Assembly: GCA_965226045.1 (NCBI GenBank)
Contig: CBDDBU010000028.1
Location: 558,001-622,000 of the forward strand
Direction of reading: 5' to 3'
Origin: CBDDBU01 sp965226045
GTDB lineage: Bacteria; Pseudomonadota; Alphaproteobacteria; VGEJ01
Length of the DNA stretch: 64,000 bases
The notes below the pieces were generated by a model, which was given only the letters and a program-made list of their open reading frames with translations, did no database searches and was not told the DNA's origin. Position 1 is the first letter of the stretch. The number at the start of each line of letters is the position of its first letter. This document shows positions 8,332 through 16,636 of this stretch, piece by piece. The position numbers and the translations under genes were made by a program.

Positions 8332-8997
8332 GTGGGATATTTCGGGTCGAAGGCGACGAGCGGTCTGTGCCAGGCGCTGATTGCGCTGATGCCGCCGCAC
8401 AGCGTTTACATCGAGAGCCACCTGGGGGGCGGTGCGCTGATGAAGCGCAAGCCAACGGGCGTGCGCTCGATCGGCATCGACCGCGATGCGCAGGCGCTCG
8501 AGGCCTTTGCCTGTGACTACCCGGTCGAGTTGGTGCATGGCTGTGCCCATGCCTTTTTGGCCTCGTTCCCGTTTCTGGGCCCGGAGCTGGTCTACAGCGA
8601 TCCCCCCTATCTGCACGCGACCCGCCGTTCGGCACGGCGCTATCGCTTCGACTACGAGGAGGTCGACCATGTCGCGCTCCTGGACCTGCTCAAGGATCTG
8701 CCCTGCCAGGTGATGGTCTCGGGCCATCCCTCGGCGCTCTATGACGAGATGCTGGCGGGCTGGCGCAGTCTGGCGCTGCAGGTGACGACCCAGGCCCAGG
8801 TGCGGACCGAGGTCGTGTGGTTCAACTTCGCGCCCGACCGGGTGCATTGGGCGAGCTACGCAGGCCGGAACTTCACCGACCGCCAGCGCATCAAGCGTAA
8901 GGCGGCCAACTGGGGCCGGCGTTACAAGGCCTTGCCGGCGGGCGAACGCCTCGCGGTGCTGGCCGCCATGATGGCCGTCGATGCCGAGGACCCGTGA
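8332..8997 (+). CDS. Dam-like DNA adenine methylase, IS passenger
   Basis: 221 residues from a GTG start. The N-terminus GYFGSKA resembles the substrate-binding start of D12-class (Dam) N6-adenine methylases. ESHLGGGALM fits the SAM-binding motif, and SDPPYLHATRR contains the DPPY catalytic motif. The recognition sequence is unknown. The stop codon overlaps the GTG start of the transposase (GTGA at 8994-8997), so the two genes are translationally coupled and the methylase is part of the mobile element rather than a host gene. It appears intact. Possible roles are marking IS DNA, tuning transposition, or protecting against restriction; all three are inference. Confidence 0.85.
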   Translation: MGYFGSKATSGLCQALIALMPPHSVYIESHLGGGALMKRKPTGVRSIGIDRDAQALEAFACDYPVELVHGCAHAFLASFPFLGPELVYSDPPYLHATRRSARRYRFDYEEVDHVALLDLLKDLPCQVMVSGHPSALYDEMLAGWRSLALQVTTQAQVRTEVVWFNFAPDRVHWASYAGRNFTDRQRIKRKAANWGRRYKALPAGERLAVLAAMMAVDAEDP

Positions 8998-10532
8998 CGC
9001 TGTCGCGCTGGCACGAGGACCTCGCCGCCCATGACGAGGCCTTCGCGTGCCTGCAAGATCTTCTTGACCCCTCATCCTTCGCAACCACAGTCGTCAAGGC
9101 CTTCCGGGAATGGGGCCAGGGGCTGTTGCGCCTGGCCACGGCGCTCGTCCGGGAGAATGCCGCGCTCGAGCGGGAGAACGCGACCCTGCGGGACCGCATC
9201 GCCGAGCTCGAGCGGAGCGCGGCGCTTGACAGCACCACCAGCAGCAAGCCGCCCGCCAGCGACGGCCTGCGCAAGAAGAGCGGAACCCAGAGGCGCACCC
9301 GAAGCCAGCGCGGCAAGTCCGGCAGGCCAAGCGGCGGCCAGCCGGGCCACAAGGGAACGACGCTGGCGCGGACCGAGAGCCCGGACCATGTTGTGGATCA
9401 TGACCCCTCCGCCTGTTCGGGCTGCGGCGCACCGCTGTCGGACGCCGACCGTCACCGCGCGCCCGTCTGTCGACAGGTCTTCGATGTGCCCGAGCCACGC
9501 CCCCTGGAGGTCACCGAACACCGCGCCCATCGCTGCCTCTGCGGCGCCTGCGCCACCGTGACAGGAGCCGTCTTCCCGGACGGCGTGACCGCCCCGGTCC
9601 AGTACGGGCCACGCATCACCGCCTGGGTGAGCTACCTGCTGTACGCCCAGTTCGTTCCCGAGAAGCGCTTGGCCGAACTCATGAGCGACCTCTTCGCAGT
9701 GTCCATCTCCACAGCCACGATCACCGCCATGGGCCGGCGAACCGCCAGGCGCTTCGAGCCCTTCCTCGCCCATGTCGCAGACGTGATCCGCACAGCGGTC
9801 CCGGTCAAGCACCTCGACGAAACCGGCCTGCGGATCGCCGCCCGTACCCGCTGGCTCCACGTGCTGTGCACCCCATTCCTGACCGTCCTGCGCATCGGCG
9901 CGGGACGCGGCGATGTCGAAAAGGACCTCGAAGGCATCCTCATCCATGACGATTACGCCGCCTACTTCACCCTCAAGGGCGTGCGCCACGGCGCCTGCAA
10001 CGCCCATCACCTGCGCGAACTCCAGGCCCTGATCGACATCGAGAAGGAAGACTGGGCAAAGAGCATGCACCGCCTCCTTGAGCGCGCACACAGGGCTACC
10101 CGCTTCTCCCGTGAGAACGGCCGCGACGTGCCCGCCTCCCTGGTGGCCCGGATCTCGCGGGCCTGGGCCCGCATCCTCGACCACGCCATCGCCTTCCACG
10201 AGGCGCAGCCGCCGCTCCGGACCGGCAAGCGCGGACGAAAGAAACACCGCATCGGTCATAACCTCGCGCTCCGCCTCCGCAAGCACAAGGAGGGATGCCT
10301 GCGATTCCTCACCGACCCGCGCACGCCGTTTACGAACAATGAGGCCGAACGTGACCTCCGAATGGCCAAGCTGCGCCAGAAAATCTCCGGTGGCTTCCGC
10401 TCCGAGAGGGGTGCCTACAACTTCGCCAGAATGCGTGCCGTCATCGCCACCGCCCGAAAGCAAGGCTGGAACGTCCTCCAGACCCTGGTGCATCCCGATC
10501 CGATGCAACTAATCCCCCAACTGCGCCTCTGA
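8994..10532 (+). CDS. IS66-family transposase
   Basis: 512 residues. It has an N-terminal coiled coil (leucine/arginine/glutamate heptads, about residues 45-75) and then the linker SSKPPASDGLRKK typical of IS66. A Cys-rich zinc-binding segment follows (CSGCGAPL ... CLCGACATV). The DDE core includes HLDETGLR and IHDDYAAYF, and the acidic residue lies in PFTNNEAERDLRMAKLRQKI. It starts at GTG overlapping the methylase stop. No frameshift or stop is seen, so the element may be active. Confidence 0.93.
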   Translation: MTLSRWHEDLAAHDEAFACLQDLLDPSSFATTVVKAFREWGQGLLRLATALVRENAALERENATLRDRIAELERSAALDSTTSSKPPASDGLRKKSGTQRRTRSQRGKSGRPSGGQPGHKGTTLARTESPDHVVDHDPSACSGCGAPLSDADRHRAPVCRQVFDVPEPRPLEVTEHRAHRCLCGACATVTGAVFPDGVTAPVQYGPRITAWVSYLLYAQFVPEKRLAELMSDLFAVSISTATITAMGRRTARRFEPFLAHVADVIRTAVPVKHLDETGLRIAARTRWLHVLCTPFLTVLRIGAGRGDVEKDLEGILIHDDYAAYFTLKGVRHGACNAHHLRELQALIDIEKEDWAKSMHRLLERAHRATRFSRENGRDVPASLVARISRAWARILDHAIAFHEAQPPLRTGKRGRKKHRIGHNLALRLRKHKEGCLRFLTDPRTPFTNNEAERDLRMAKLRQKISGGFRSERGAYNFARMRAVIATARKQGWNVLQTLVHPDPMQLIPQLRL

Positions 10533-11097
10533 GAACACCGGCACCGCTACCAGCCCGGACCCCCACGATCCCTCACATACAAACGCTCGGGCCAATCAGA
10601 CCTGGGTAGTTACATAATATTATTGATTTCCTGTATAGACGTGGGTTGTCTACAGAGGACAGCCTGAAAGTTTTCATCCAAAGGTTAGAAATAAGGAGAA
10701 CTTGAACGTACTCAACTGTGGCAAATCAGGAATGATGATTTTAGAGGAGATTCTAACGAATCAGTTCTATTATGAGTCGAATGTCAATTCGACCCAATCC
10801 AGCAAGGTTGAGTTAGTCAATGAGGTGATTGCAACGGAACCTCTTGACGATCATATTAGAAGGTTTGAATCTTTCGAATCTCTTATTGCGGATTCTGATA
10901 TTGGAGATTTTGGTTGTGGAAGAGGGGGTACCTACAGTTAACTCAAAAAATATCAGGGAAGTCAGTACGCATAGAACTAAATGAAGTAACTAGAAAGGAC
11001 ATTAATGGTCAGGGAATTGACTGTGTGGCGTCTATCTCTCAATTATCAGACGGTGACAGTTTTAAGGTAATAACTTTACGTCATGTTTTTGAGCATC

Positions 11098-12546
11098 GGC
11101 GATGTCCCTATCTCTGTTGAAATTCGTGGGGCAGGCGTCGCTGGTTGATGATGCTATGCTGCCTTCATGATGGTTTCAATGGCACTGTCGGCCTGAGCCT
11201 TTCTCAAGTGTTCCTGGAGAGCATTTCGGAGGATGGGCAGCTGACGATAGGCCTTGAGGCGACGGAAGGTTTTCTGGGCCTCCAGCAGGCCGGCGGCGGT
11301 CCATCTGAGCGCCATCTCGGCGTGTCTCCAGCGTTTGACGTTGCGGGTGACCTGGCGCACCGTGCCGAGCGCGTTCTCGACGATGTTGGTGCAGGCGAGC
11401 GAGCGCCGGAGTTCGTGCGGCAGGCCGAGGCGGATGACGGTGAGTATCTCGTCCAGCCCCTCCAGGATGCTGCCCGAGACGCCCGGTTCCTCATGCTCCA
11501 GACGCCGGGCCAGGTTGCGCAGCAGCCGTTCGGCCTTGTCTGCGTCGTCCTGGTCCCAGGCCTGACGGAGCGCCTTCTTGACGCTCGCATGCAAATGCAG
11601 GGGCAGGCGCTCGATGATGTTACGGCCCTTGTGGACCTGGCAGCGCTGGATGGCGGCGGCCACACCGAAGGTGTTGCGGATCGCTTTGCTGAGCGCCTTC
11701 GCGCCATCGACGATGAACAGCCGGGGCAGCGTCGGATCGAGCCCCCTGGCGAGGAGATTGTCGAGCAAGGCCTGGACGACGACAGTGTTCTCCGTCGCCC
11801 CCTCGACCACGGCCAGGACATGCTTGTCGCCGTTGCCATCGACGCCGATCGCCGCCACCAAGACATGGTCGCCGACATGCAGACCGTCGATCTGGATGAC
11901 CAGCAGGTCGAGCTCCGAGAGGTCCGAGGCAAGCCAGGCCTTCATCTTCTTGCGCGACAGCGCCACAAAGCGCCGGGAAACGGCCGACTTCGAGGTGCCG
12001 TCGCCACGCGCTTTCGCCAGGTCGCCCTCGGGCAGACGGACCGCGCGGTGGTACTTGCGGGTCGACACGTTCAGCACCATCAGGTTGAGCGCCCACTCGA
12101 GCAGCAGGTTGCCATCGCGCAGCGCCTGCCAGCTCTCCAAGCCCACCTCCTTGCCCGCATGGTCGCGAACCCGTGGCCGGGCACTTTCACGCGGCCGCCG
12201 TGGTAGCCGATCTCGCTCTGTGTATGGCCCCAGCGATAACCTCGACGGTCCCCATGGCGGCGATGTCGGGCCCCGCACACGGTCGTGGCGTCCTCCTCCA
12301 TCATCTCGGCCAAGGCCTCGACCCCGGCCAGGAGACAGAACCGATCCACGCTGAGATGGACTGCGTCCATCGCGTCTGCCAGCGGCGGCATAGGAAACGA
12401 GGTGGCAAGGGCTTTCGGGCTACTGGAACTACGGATATTCTTTCCCATGGTGTCGTTCTCCCTCTTGGGTTTGCAGCACCCGGAGCCTAACGGCTCCAGG
12501 AGAGCGACACCTACCTCAACTCTTCAACATCGACCGGGACATCTCC
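11098..12546 (-). mobile_element. IS256-family element, copy 1 (dead transposase)
   Basis: 1449 bp with ends GGCGATGTCCC and, in reverse, GGAGATGTCCC, flanked by TTGAGCATC at 11089-11097 and 12547-12555. It is one base shorter than the intact copy at 37338-38787, and that missing base breaks the transposase. It interrupts the methyltransferase relic between its HVFEH and LIVPIG segments. Confidence 0.92.
11154..12448 (-). pseudogene. IS256-family transposase, frameshifted
   Basis: Same protein as the intact 431-residue copy at 37436-38731, but in two frames (N-terminus from 12448; remainder ending at 11154). After GGRVKV this copy has GTGCCCGGCCACGGG where the intact copy has GTGCAGCGGCCACGGG, a one-base loss near 12175. 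The DDE region IQIDGLHVGDHVLV, the FIVDGAKAL segment and the C-terminus are otherwise preserved. It could still move if the other copy supplies transposase. Confidence 0.9.
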
Positions 12547-12954
12547 TTGAGCATCTAATTGTTCCCATTGGTGTATTAAACGAGTTACAGAAACGTCTAA
12601 AGGGTGATGGTGTGGTAATTGTCGAAGTTCCTCATGTTCGAGATTTATGATTAGAGACGTTTAATCTTAAGTCGTTTAAATATTTCACATTTTGGAGGGA
12701 ACATGTGATACTACATACACAAGAGTCATTGGCGACTTGTGCGAGGGGGAGCGGGTTAGTGGTAAAAGAGATAAAAGGTTTTCAGAGGTAGCCGGTTTCA
12801 AATCATTTTAACTGGTTATTGAATGGCGAACCATCTGGTCACGATTTATCTTCCCATTTAGATGATTCGGAATTTCATAAGAAGTATGAAAGATTGTTGG
12901 AGAATGTTGGTCAAACGGGTACAATAATTGGATACTTTGGTAAATAGAATATGG

Positions 12955-14059
12955 CTTGCCTATCCGGTTAACGCCCATGACCGCTACATGTAGGGTGCCG
13001 CCACTCTCCCGAGTAAAGCTCGGCATAGGTTGGAGTAGAGGTGTCGCCCGCGATGCCGAGCAATGAGCGGAAGGCCTTGAACGGGTAGAACCGCCTGTTG
13101 AAGCGGAAGGTGAACTCGTTGAGGTAGGCTTGTAGGTGCTGGTGGCTAACGCCGTGGTGGATACCGATCAGCCACGTCTTCAGGTTGGCGAAAACCAGAT
13201 GGATGATCGGCAGGTATTGCTCGGCAACCTCTGGATCACCACACTCGGCAACAGCGAAGTGCTCATAGCCGCGCTTACCGAGGCCAGCATAGCCGCTCCA
13301 ATCGTCAGTAACGATCAGCGATCCCGGCGCGACGGTGCTCTCGACGAACCCACAGAGCGACTCGGCGCTACGGTCGAGCACGACGGCGAGCCGAACGCGT
13401 CCGGCATAGCGTCCGTCTTTCCGGTTGTCGAGCTTGGTGCCCGGCTTTCGATGACGCACCTCGATGGCACAGGAGACGGGAACCTTGTGGTGAACACCAC
13501 GGCCTTCCCCACGCGTTCGCCCGCCAACCCAGGTTTCGTCCACCTCAACATGGTTCTTGGGCTGTCCACCGATCCTGTCTTGGTTGGGCCGCACCATGCC
13601 CGAGCGGAGCTTGTGGAGAATTTGAAAGGCCGTCTCGTAGCGCGAAAGACCAAGTTGCCGCTGAAACTGCACGGCGGACATGCCGGGCGTCTGACTGGCG
13701 ACCAGATAAGCGGCCCAGAACCAGACGTTCAGCGGAGTGTGGCTACGCTCCATCACTGTTCCCACCGTCAGCCCGGTGTTCTGGCGGCACTTGCGGCAGC
13801 GCAGGACGCCAGGGCGGTTTTCAAAGTGGAACGGCTCTCCCGCCGTGCCGCAGTGCGGGCAGGCAAAGCCGTCTCCCCAGCGGGCTTTCTCCAGGTAGGC
13901 GGCGCAGGCCGCATCATCGGGGAAAAGTCGCTGGAACTCGGGTAGCGAATGCGGGAATGGGAGATCGGCGCGGTCGAGAACATCCATGGCGCGCTCCCCT
14001 ATATCCGGTTTGTGCCCATTCTAGCCCTAGTGGGTGTGGGTGTAACCCGGATAGGCAAG
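12955..14059 (-). mobile_element. IS1595-family element with intact transposase
   Basis: 1105 bp, with ends beginning CTTGCCTATCCGG on both sides and the 8-bp duplication GAATATGG at 12947-12954 and 14060-14067. The left copy of the duplication overlaps the stop of the methyltransferase relic. It contains one gene. Its terminal repeats are closely related to those of the non-autonomous element at 14358-15112. Confidence 0.92.
12968..13987 (-). CDS. IS1595-family (ISXO2-like) transposase
   Basis: 339 residues. An N-terminal zinc-ribbon CPHCGTAGEP...LRCRKCRQNTGLTVGT is followed by the ISXO2-like DDE domain. The acidic residues appear in VEVDETWVGGRTRGEGRG and VTDDWSGYAGL, with a terminal NEFTFRFNRR segment containing the family's N/E position. 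It starts at ATG 13987. It looks complete and is a plausible source of transposase for the neighbouring non-autonomous element. Confidence 0.92.
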   Translation of the reverse strand: MDVLDRADLPFPHSLPEFQRLFPDDAACAAYLEKARWGDGFACPHCGTAGEPFHFENRPGVLRCRKCRQNTGLTVGTVMERSHTPLNVWFWAAYLVASQTPGMSAVQFQRQLGLSRYETAFQILHKLRSGMVRPNQDRIGGQPKNHVEVDETWVGGRTRGEGRGVHHKVPVSCAIEVRHRKPGTKLDNRKDGRYAGRVRLAVVLDRSAESLCGFVESTVAPGSLIVTDDWSGYAGLGKRGYEHFAVAECGDPEVAEQYLPIIHLVFANLKTWLIGIHHGVSHQHLQAYLNEFTFRFNRRFYPFKAFRSLLGIAGDTSTPTYAELYSGEWRHPTCSGHGR

Positions 14060-14067
14060 GAATATGG

Positions 14068-14349
14068 TTGGGTTACCAAGTGATGTATAAACAATTCTAG
14101 TTTGGCATCAGAGTAGAATGAGCATCAATTCTAGGGAGCGGTCTACTAAACTACTCATCGGAATACATTTTGTTTGAAAATATTTCGCAGGCGATAATCT
14201 AACTAGGTCTGAGAACGACGTCGGTGGTCGGTGTCTCACTGAAATCAATTATTGCGTCATCAAATCTAATGCTGTGTGGCATTTTAGAATAGCAAGTTAT
14301 TTTCTCACAAGGCCTTTGACTACTTTAGTATCGTATGTGGATTTCAGTA
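14068..14349. other. AT-rich spacer without recognisable gene
   Basis: 282 bp between two target duplications. All frames are interrupted and I recognise no protein, RNA or regulatory element. Confidence 0.5.
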
Positions 14350-14373
14350 GTTTTATGCTTGCCTATCCGGTTA

Positions 14374-14472
14374 TCACCCACACCCACTATATGTAGTGTG
14401 CACCCATTTTCCTGAGTAAAGCTCGGTGCAGGTCGAAGCGGAGATATCTCCGGCGATGCCGAGCAGGGACTC
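14374..14472 (-). pseudogene. C-terminal remnant of IS1595-type transposase
   Basis: ESLLGIAGDISASTCTELYS followed by GKWVHTTYSGCG-stop matches the end of the nearby intact transposase (SLLGIAGDTSTPTYAELYSG). Nothing of the zinc ribbon or catalytic core remains. The upstream junction falls at about 14472, where the similarity stops abruptly. Confidence 0.85.
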
Positions 14473-14632
14473 GGACGGCATTGTAGCGGCTTTTAGGCGA
14501 CACTTTAGCGTTGTGGAAATCCTAATCATTGAGTCGGATTTGGCAAAACGCCACGTTGCATAAAGGACCGTCACTTCATTGAAATTTATCTGAAATCGGA
14601 GGTGAACGACACCGATGGAATATTCCAGGAAA

Positions 14633-14941
14633 TCAGAGCTTCATTGAATTGTAGGATTCGAGTGCCGGATTATTCACAAATAGCTCTGTGAACTGGTTTT
14701 CAAGTTCGCTCAATACGTCATATGGAGTAAACGGATTGAGGATCACGTTCTTGCGTGTCGCTTCGTCTTCGCTGCGACTCAAAACGCGCAGGAGAATAAC
14801 AGGCGCGGACGGGTTCTTCGCAACGATTCGTGCCAGCGCGTCGCTTTCTTCGACTAGTGCCGTCAATCGCTCAGACGATGTCGTTTCATCAGCAGCTTCC
14901 CGTCTGGCCGTGGGTTTCTTCGTTTTCCCCTTGGTCGCCAC
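14633..14941 (-). CDS. Small protein with variant leucine-rich-repeat-like motif (IS passenger)
   Basis: 102 residues from a GTG start with GGGGGACGG upstream. The N-terminus is Lys/Thr/Ala-rich (MATKGKTKKPTARREAADET), probably disordered. The rest repeats a pattern resembling variant leucine-rich repeats: LARIVAKNPSAPVILLRVLS, then VILNPFTPYDVLSEL and LFVNNPAL. Such repeats are thought to bind protein or nucleic acid, but the function here is unknown. The gene is GC-richer than its surroundings and sits entirely inside the non-autonomous element at 14358-15112, so it travels with it. Confidence 0.6.
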   Translation of the reverse strand: MATKGKTKKPTARREAADETTSSERLTALVEESDALARIVAKNPSAPVILLRVLSRSEDEATRKNVILNPFTPYDVLSELENQFTELFVNNPALESYNSMKL

Positions 14942-15226
14942 CGTTCCGTCCCCCGATGTTAAGTACGTGACGTGAATTAAACTCCGGTTCGGTTTTCAGA
15001 ACAATCAAGAATTAGCCGGATCGCCTCCTCAATGCGCCTGCGCCGGCCCTTGCCTGCAGTCCAAGGAGACACACTACATATAGTGGGTGTGGGTGATAAC
15101 CGGATAGGCACGGTTTTATGAATTCATTTATCTCTGAGGTTTTAGCGGTGAATTCGTAAGGGGGTTGATATTCGCGACGCAAAATCACTCGATGACCGTG
15201 GAGGAGGGGGGCCGCGACCGCGCGGA

Positions 15227-16609
15227 CTAGTCGGCGGCTTCGGCCGCGTCCTCGGGGTCGAGGTGCTTCTCGCGCATCGTCACGAACTCCTCGGCGGCGG
15301 TCGGGTGGATGCCGACGGTGGCGTCGAACTGGGCCTTGGTCGCGCCCATTTTGACGGCGATGGCGATGCCCTGGATCGTCTCGGCCGCTTCCGGCCCGGC
15401 CATATGGACGCCCACGACCCGCTGACTCTCGCGTTCAACCACCAGCTTCATCAGGATCATCTCGTCACGGCCGGTCAGGGTGTGTTTGAGCGGCCGGAAC
15501 GCGGTCTTATAGATGTCGAGAGCGCCAAGGCGCTCCCGGGCCAGCGCCTCAGACATCCCGACGGTGCCCACGCTCGGCGTTGAAAACACCGCAGCCGGCA
15601 CGTTCAGATGGTCCATCTTGCGTGGATTGTGCCCGTAGACGGTCTCGGCGAAGCAGAGGCCCTCGGTCAGTGCCACCGGCGTCAGGTTGATGCGGTCGGT
15701 CACGTCGCCGACCGCATAGATGTTCTCGGCGCTGCTGCGCGACCATTCATCGACAACCACCGCGCCCCTTGGGTTGACCGCGACGCCAGCGCGCTCGAGT
15801 CCGAGGCTCGTGGTATTGGGCGCCCGCCCGGTGGCGTACATCAGCAGATCGGTCGTCATCTGCGTGCCGCCCTTTAGCGTCACCTCGATCGCGCCGCCGC
15901 GGCGCTCGATGTGGCGGATGTCGTGATCGAGGCGGATGTCGATGCCCTTCTTGACCATCTCTTGGCCGACGAAGGCGCGGATGTCGTGGTCGAAGCCGCG
16001 CAGGATCATCGGTCCCCGGTAGAGCTGCGTCACCTCGGCGCCGAGGCCGTTGAAGATACCGGCGAACTCGCAGGCGATGTAACCGCCGCCCACCACCATG
16101 ACGCGCGCGGGCAGCGAGTCGAGATGGAAGACTTCGTTCGACGTGATCGCGTGCTCGATCCCGGGTGTCTCGGGCACGCTAGGGGCGCCGCCGGTGGCGA
16201 TCAGGAGGGTCTCGGCGCTCACCGTCCGGTCGCCAAGCCGCACCGTGTGCGCATCCTCCAAGACGCTGCGGCACGGGAACAGATCGACGCCGGCATCGGC
16301 CAGCAAGCTCAAATAGATGCGGTTGAGGCGATCGATTTCCGTGTCCTTGTTGGCGATCAGCGTGGCCCAGTCGAACTCCGCCGGTCCGAGGCGCCAGCCA
16401 AAGGCGGCCGCGTCCTCGAAGTCGTCGCGGAAATGGGCGCTGTAGACCATCAACTTCTTGGGGATGCAGCCGCGGACAACGCAAGTGCCGCCGACCCGGC
16501 TCTCCTCGCAGACCGCGACCCGGGCGCCGTGCGAGGCGGCGACCCGGCTGGCGCGCACGCCGCCCGAGCCTGCGCCCAGAACGAAGAGGTCGTAATCGTA
16601 TTGGCCCAT
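15227..16609 (-). CDS. gor: Glutathione-disulfide reductase
   Basis: 460 residues. This cytoplasmic flavoprotein reduces GSSG with NADPH. It has the FAD-binding start DLFVLGAGSGGVRAS, the redox-active disulfide in GGTCVVRGCIPKK and the NADPH-binding Rossmann VVGGGYIACEFAGIF. Arg in LYRGPMILRGFD favours NADPH over NADH. ATGRAPNT and YAVGDVT complete the FAD site, and HPTAAEEF carries the catalytic His-Glu. Start ATG at 16609. A short gap separates it from the MFS gene upstream on the same strand, so they may be co-transcribed. Confidence 0.95.
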   Translation of the reverse strand: MGQYDYDLFVLGAGSGGVRASRVAASHGARVAVCEESRVGGTCVVRGCIPKKLMVYSAHFRDDFEDAAAFGWRLGPAEFDWATLIANKDTEIDRLNRIYLSLLADAGVDLFPCRSVLEDAHTVRLGDRTVSAETLLIATGGAPSVPETPGIEHAITSNEVFHLDSLPARVMVVGGGYIACEFAGIFNGLGAEVTQLYRGPMILRGFDHDIRAFVGQEMVKKGIDIRLDHDIRHIERRGGAIEVTLKGGTQMTTDLLMYATGRAPNTTSLGLERAGVAVNPRGAVVVDEWSRSSAENIYAVGDVTDRINLTPVALTEGLCFAETVYGHNPRKMDHLNVPAAVFSTPSVGTVGMSEALARERLGALDIYKTAFRPLKHTLTGRDEMILMKLVVERESQRVVGVHMAGPEAAETIQGIAIAVKMGATKAQFDATVGIHPTAAEEFVTMREKHLDPEDAAEAAD

Positions 16610-16636
16610 ATAGCGCCTCCGTTGGAGAAATCCGCT

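Larger units (their letters stand above)
8183..10613 (+). mobile_element. IS66-family (ISBst12-like) element carrying a Dam-type methylase
   Basis: A GC-rich block inside AT-rich DNA, bounded by inverted repeats GTAACTACCCAGGT (from 8183) and ACCTGGGTAGTTAC (to 10613). An 8-bp target duplication ATAATATT is present at 8175-8182 and 10614-10621; 8 bp is the usual IS66-family size. It contains only two genes, a DNA adenine methylase and a single large transposase. The small accessory genes tnpA and tnpB of classical IS66 are absent, as in the ISBst12 subgroup. The perfect duplication points to a recent insertion. Confidence 0.92.
10702..12947 (+). pseudogene. SAM-dependent methyltransferase split by an IS256-type element
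   Basis: Rejoining across the IS at its 9-bp duplication restores one protein. The SAM motif IGDFGCGRGG is followed by YLQLTQKISG, LRHVFEH joined to LIVPIGVLNELQKRLKGDG, then FWREHVILHTQESL and NHFNWLLNGEPSGHDLSSHL. The arrangement fits class I methyltransferases of the Methyltransf_23 type with a C-terminal extension, often used on sugars or small metabolites. Besides the insertion there is a missing G in a G run near 10922-10926, a further shift between the VPHVRDL segment (about 12650) and about 12690, and a TAG at the FQR-P position. The gene is dead. It may start upstream of 10702. Confidence 0.7.
14358..15112 (-). mobile_element. Non-autonomous IS1595-related element with a passenger gene
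   Basis: 755 bp bounded by GTTTTATG duplications at 14350-14357 and 15113-15120. Its terminal inverted repeats start CTTGCCTATCCGG and CGTGCCTATCCGG and are identical for about 41 bp from TGCCTATCC to GTAGTGTG. Inside are only the last 32 codons of an IS1595-type transposase and one small complete ORF. It therefore seems to be a mobile cassette moved in trans. The clean duplication shows that it transposed as a unit rather than being a chance remnant. Confidence 0.88.
5746..15180. other. AT-rich degraded island between glmS and gor
   Basis: Base composition drops sharply after the glmS stop and recovers just before gor. The native sequence is AT-rich, full of stop codons and frameshifts, and holds only relics plus one small intact gene. 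The GC-rich stretches inside it are insertion sequences with clear target duplications (8183-10613, 11098-12546, 12955-14059, 14358-15112). This looks like foreign or relaxed-selection DNA serving as a neutral landing zone. Confidence 0.7.
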
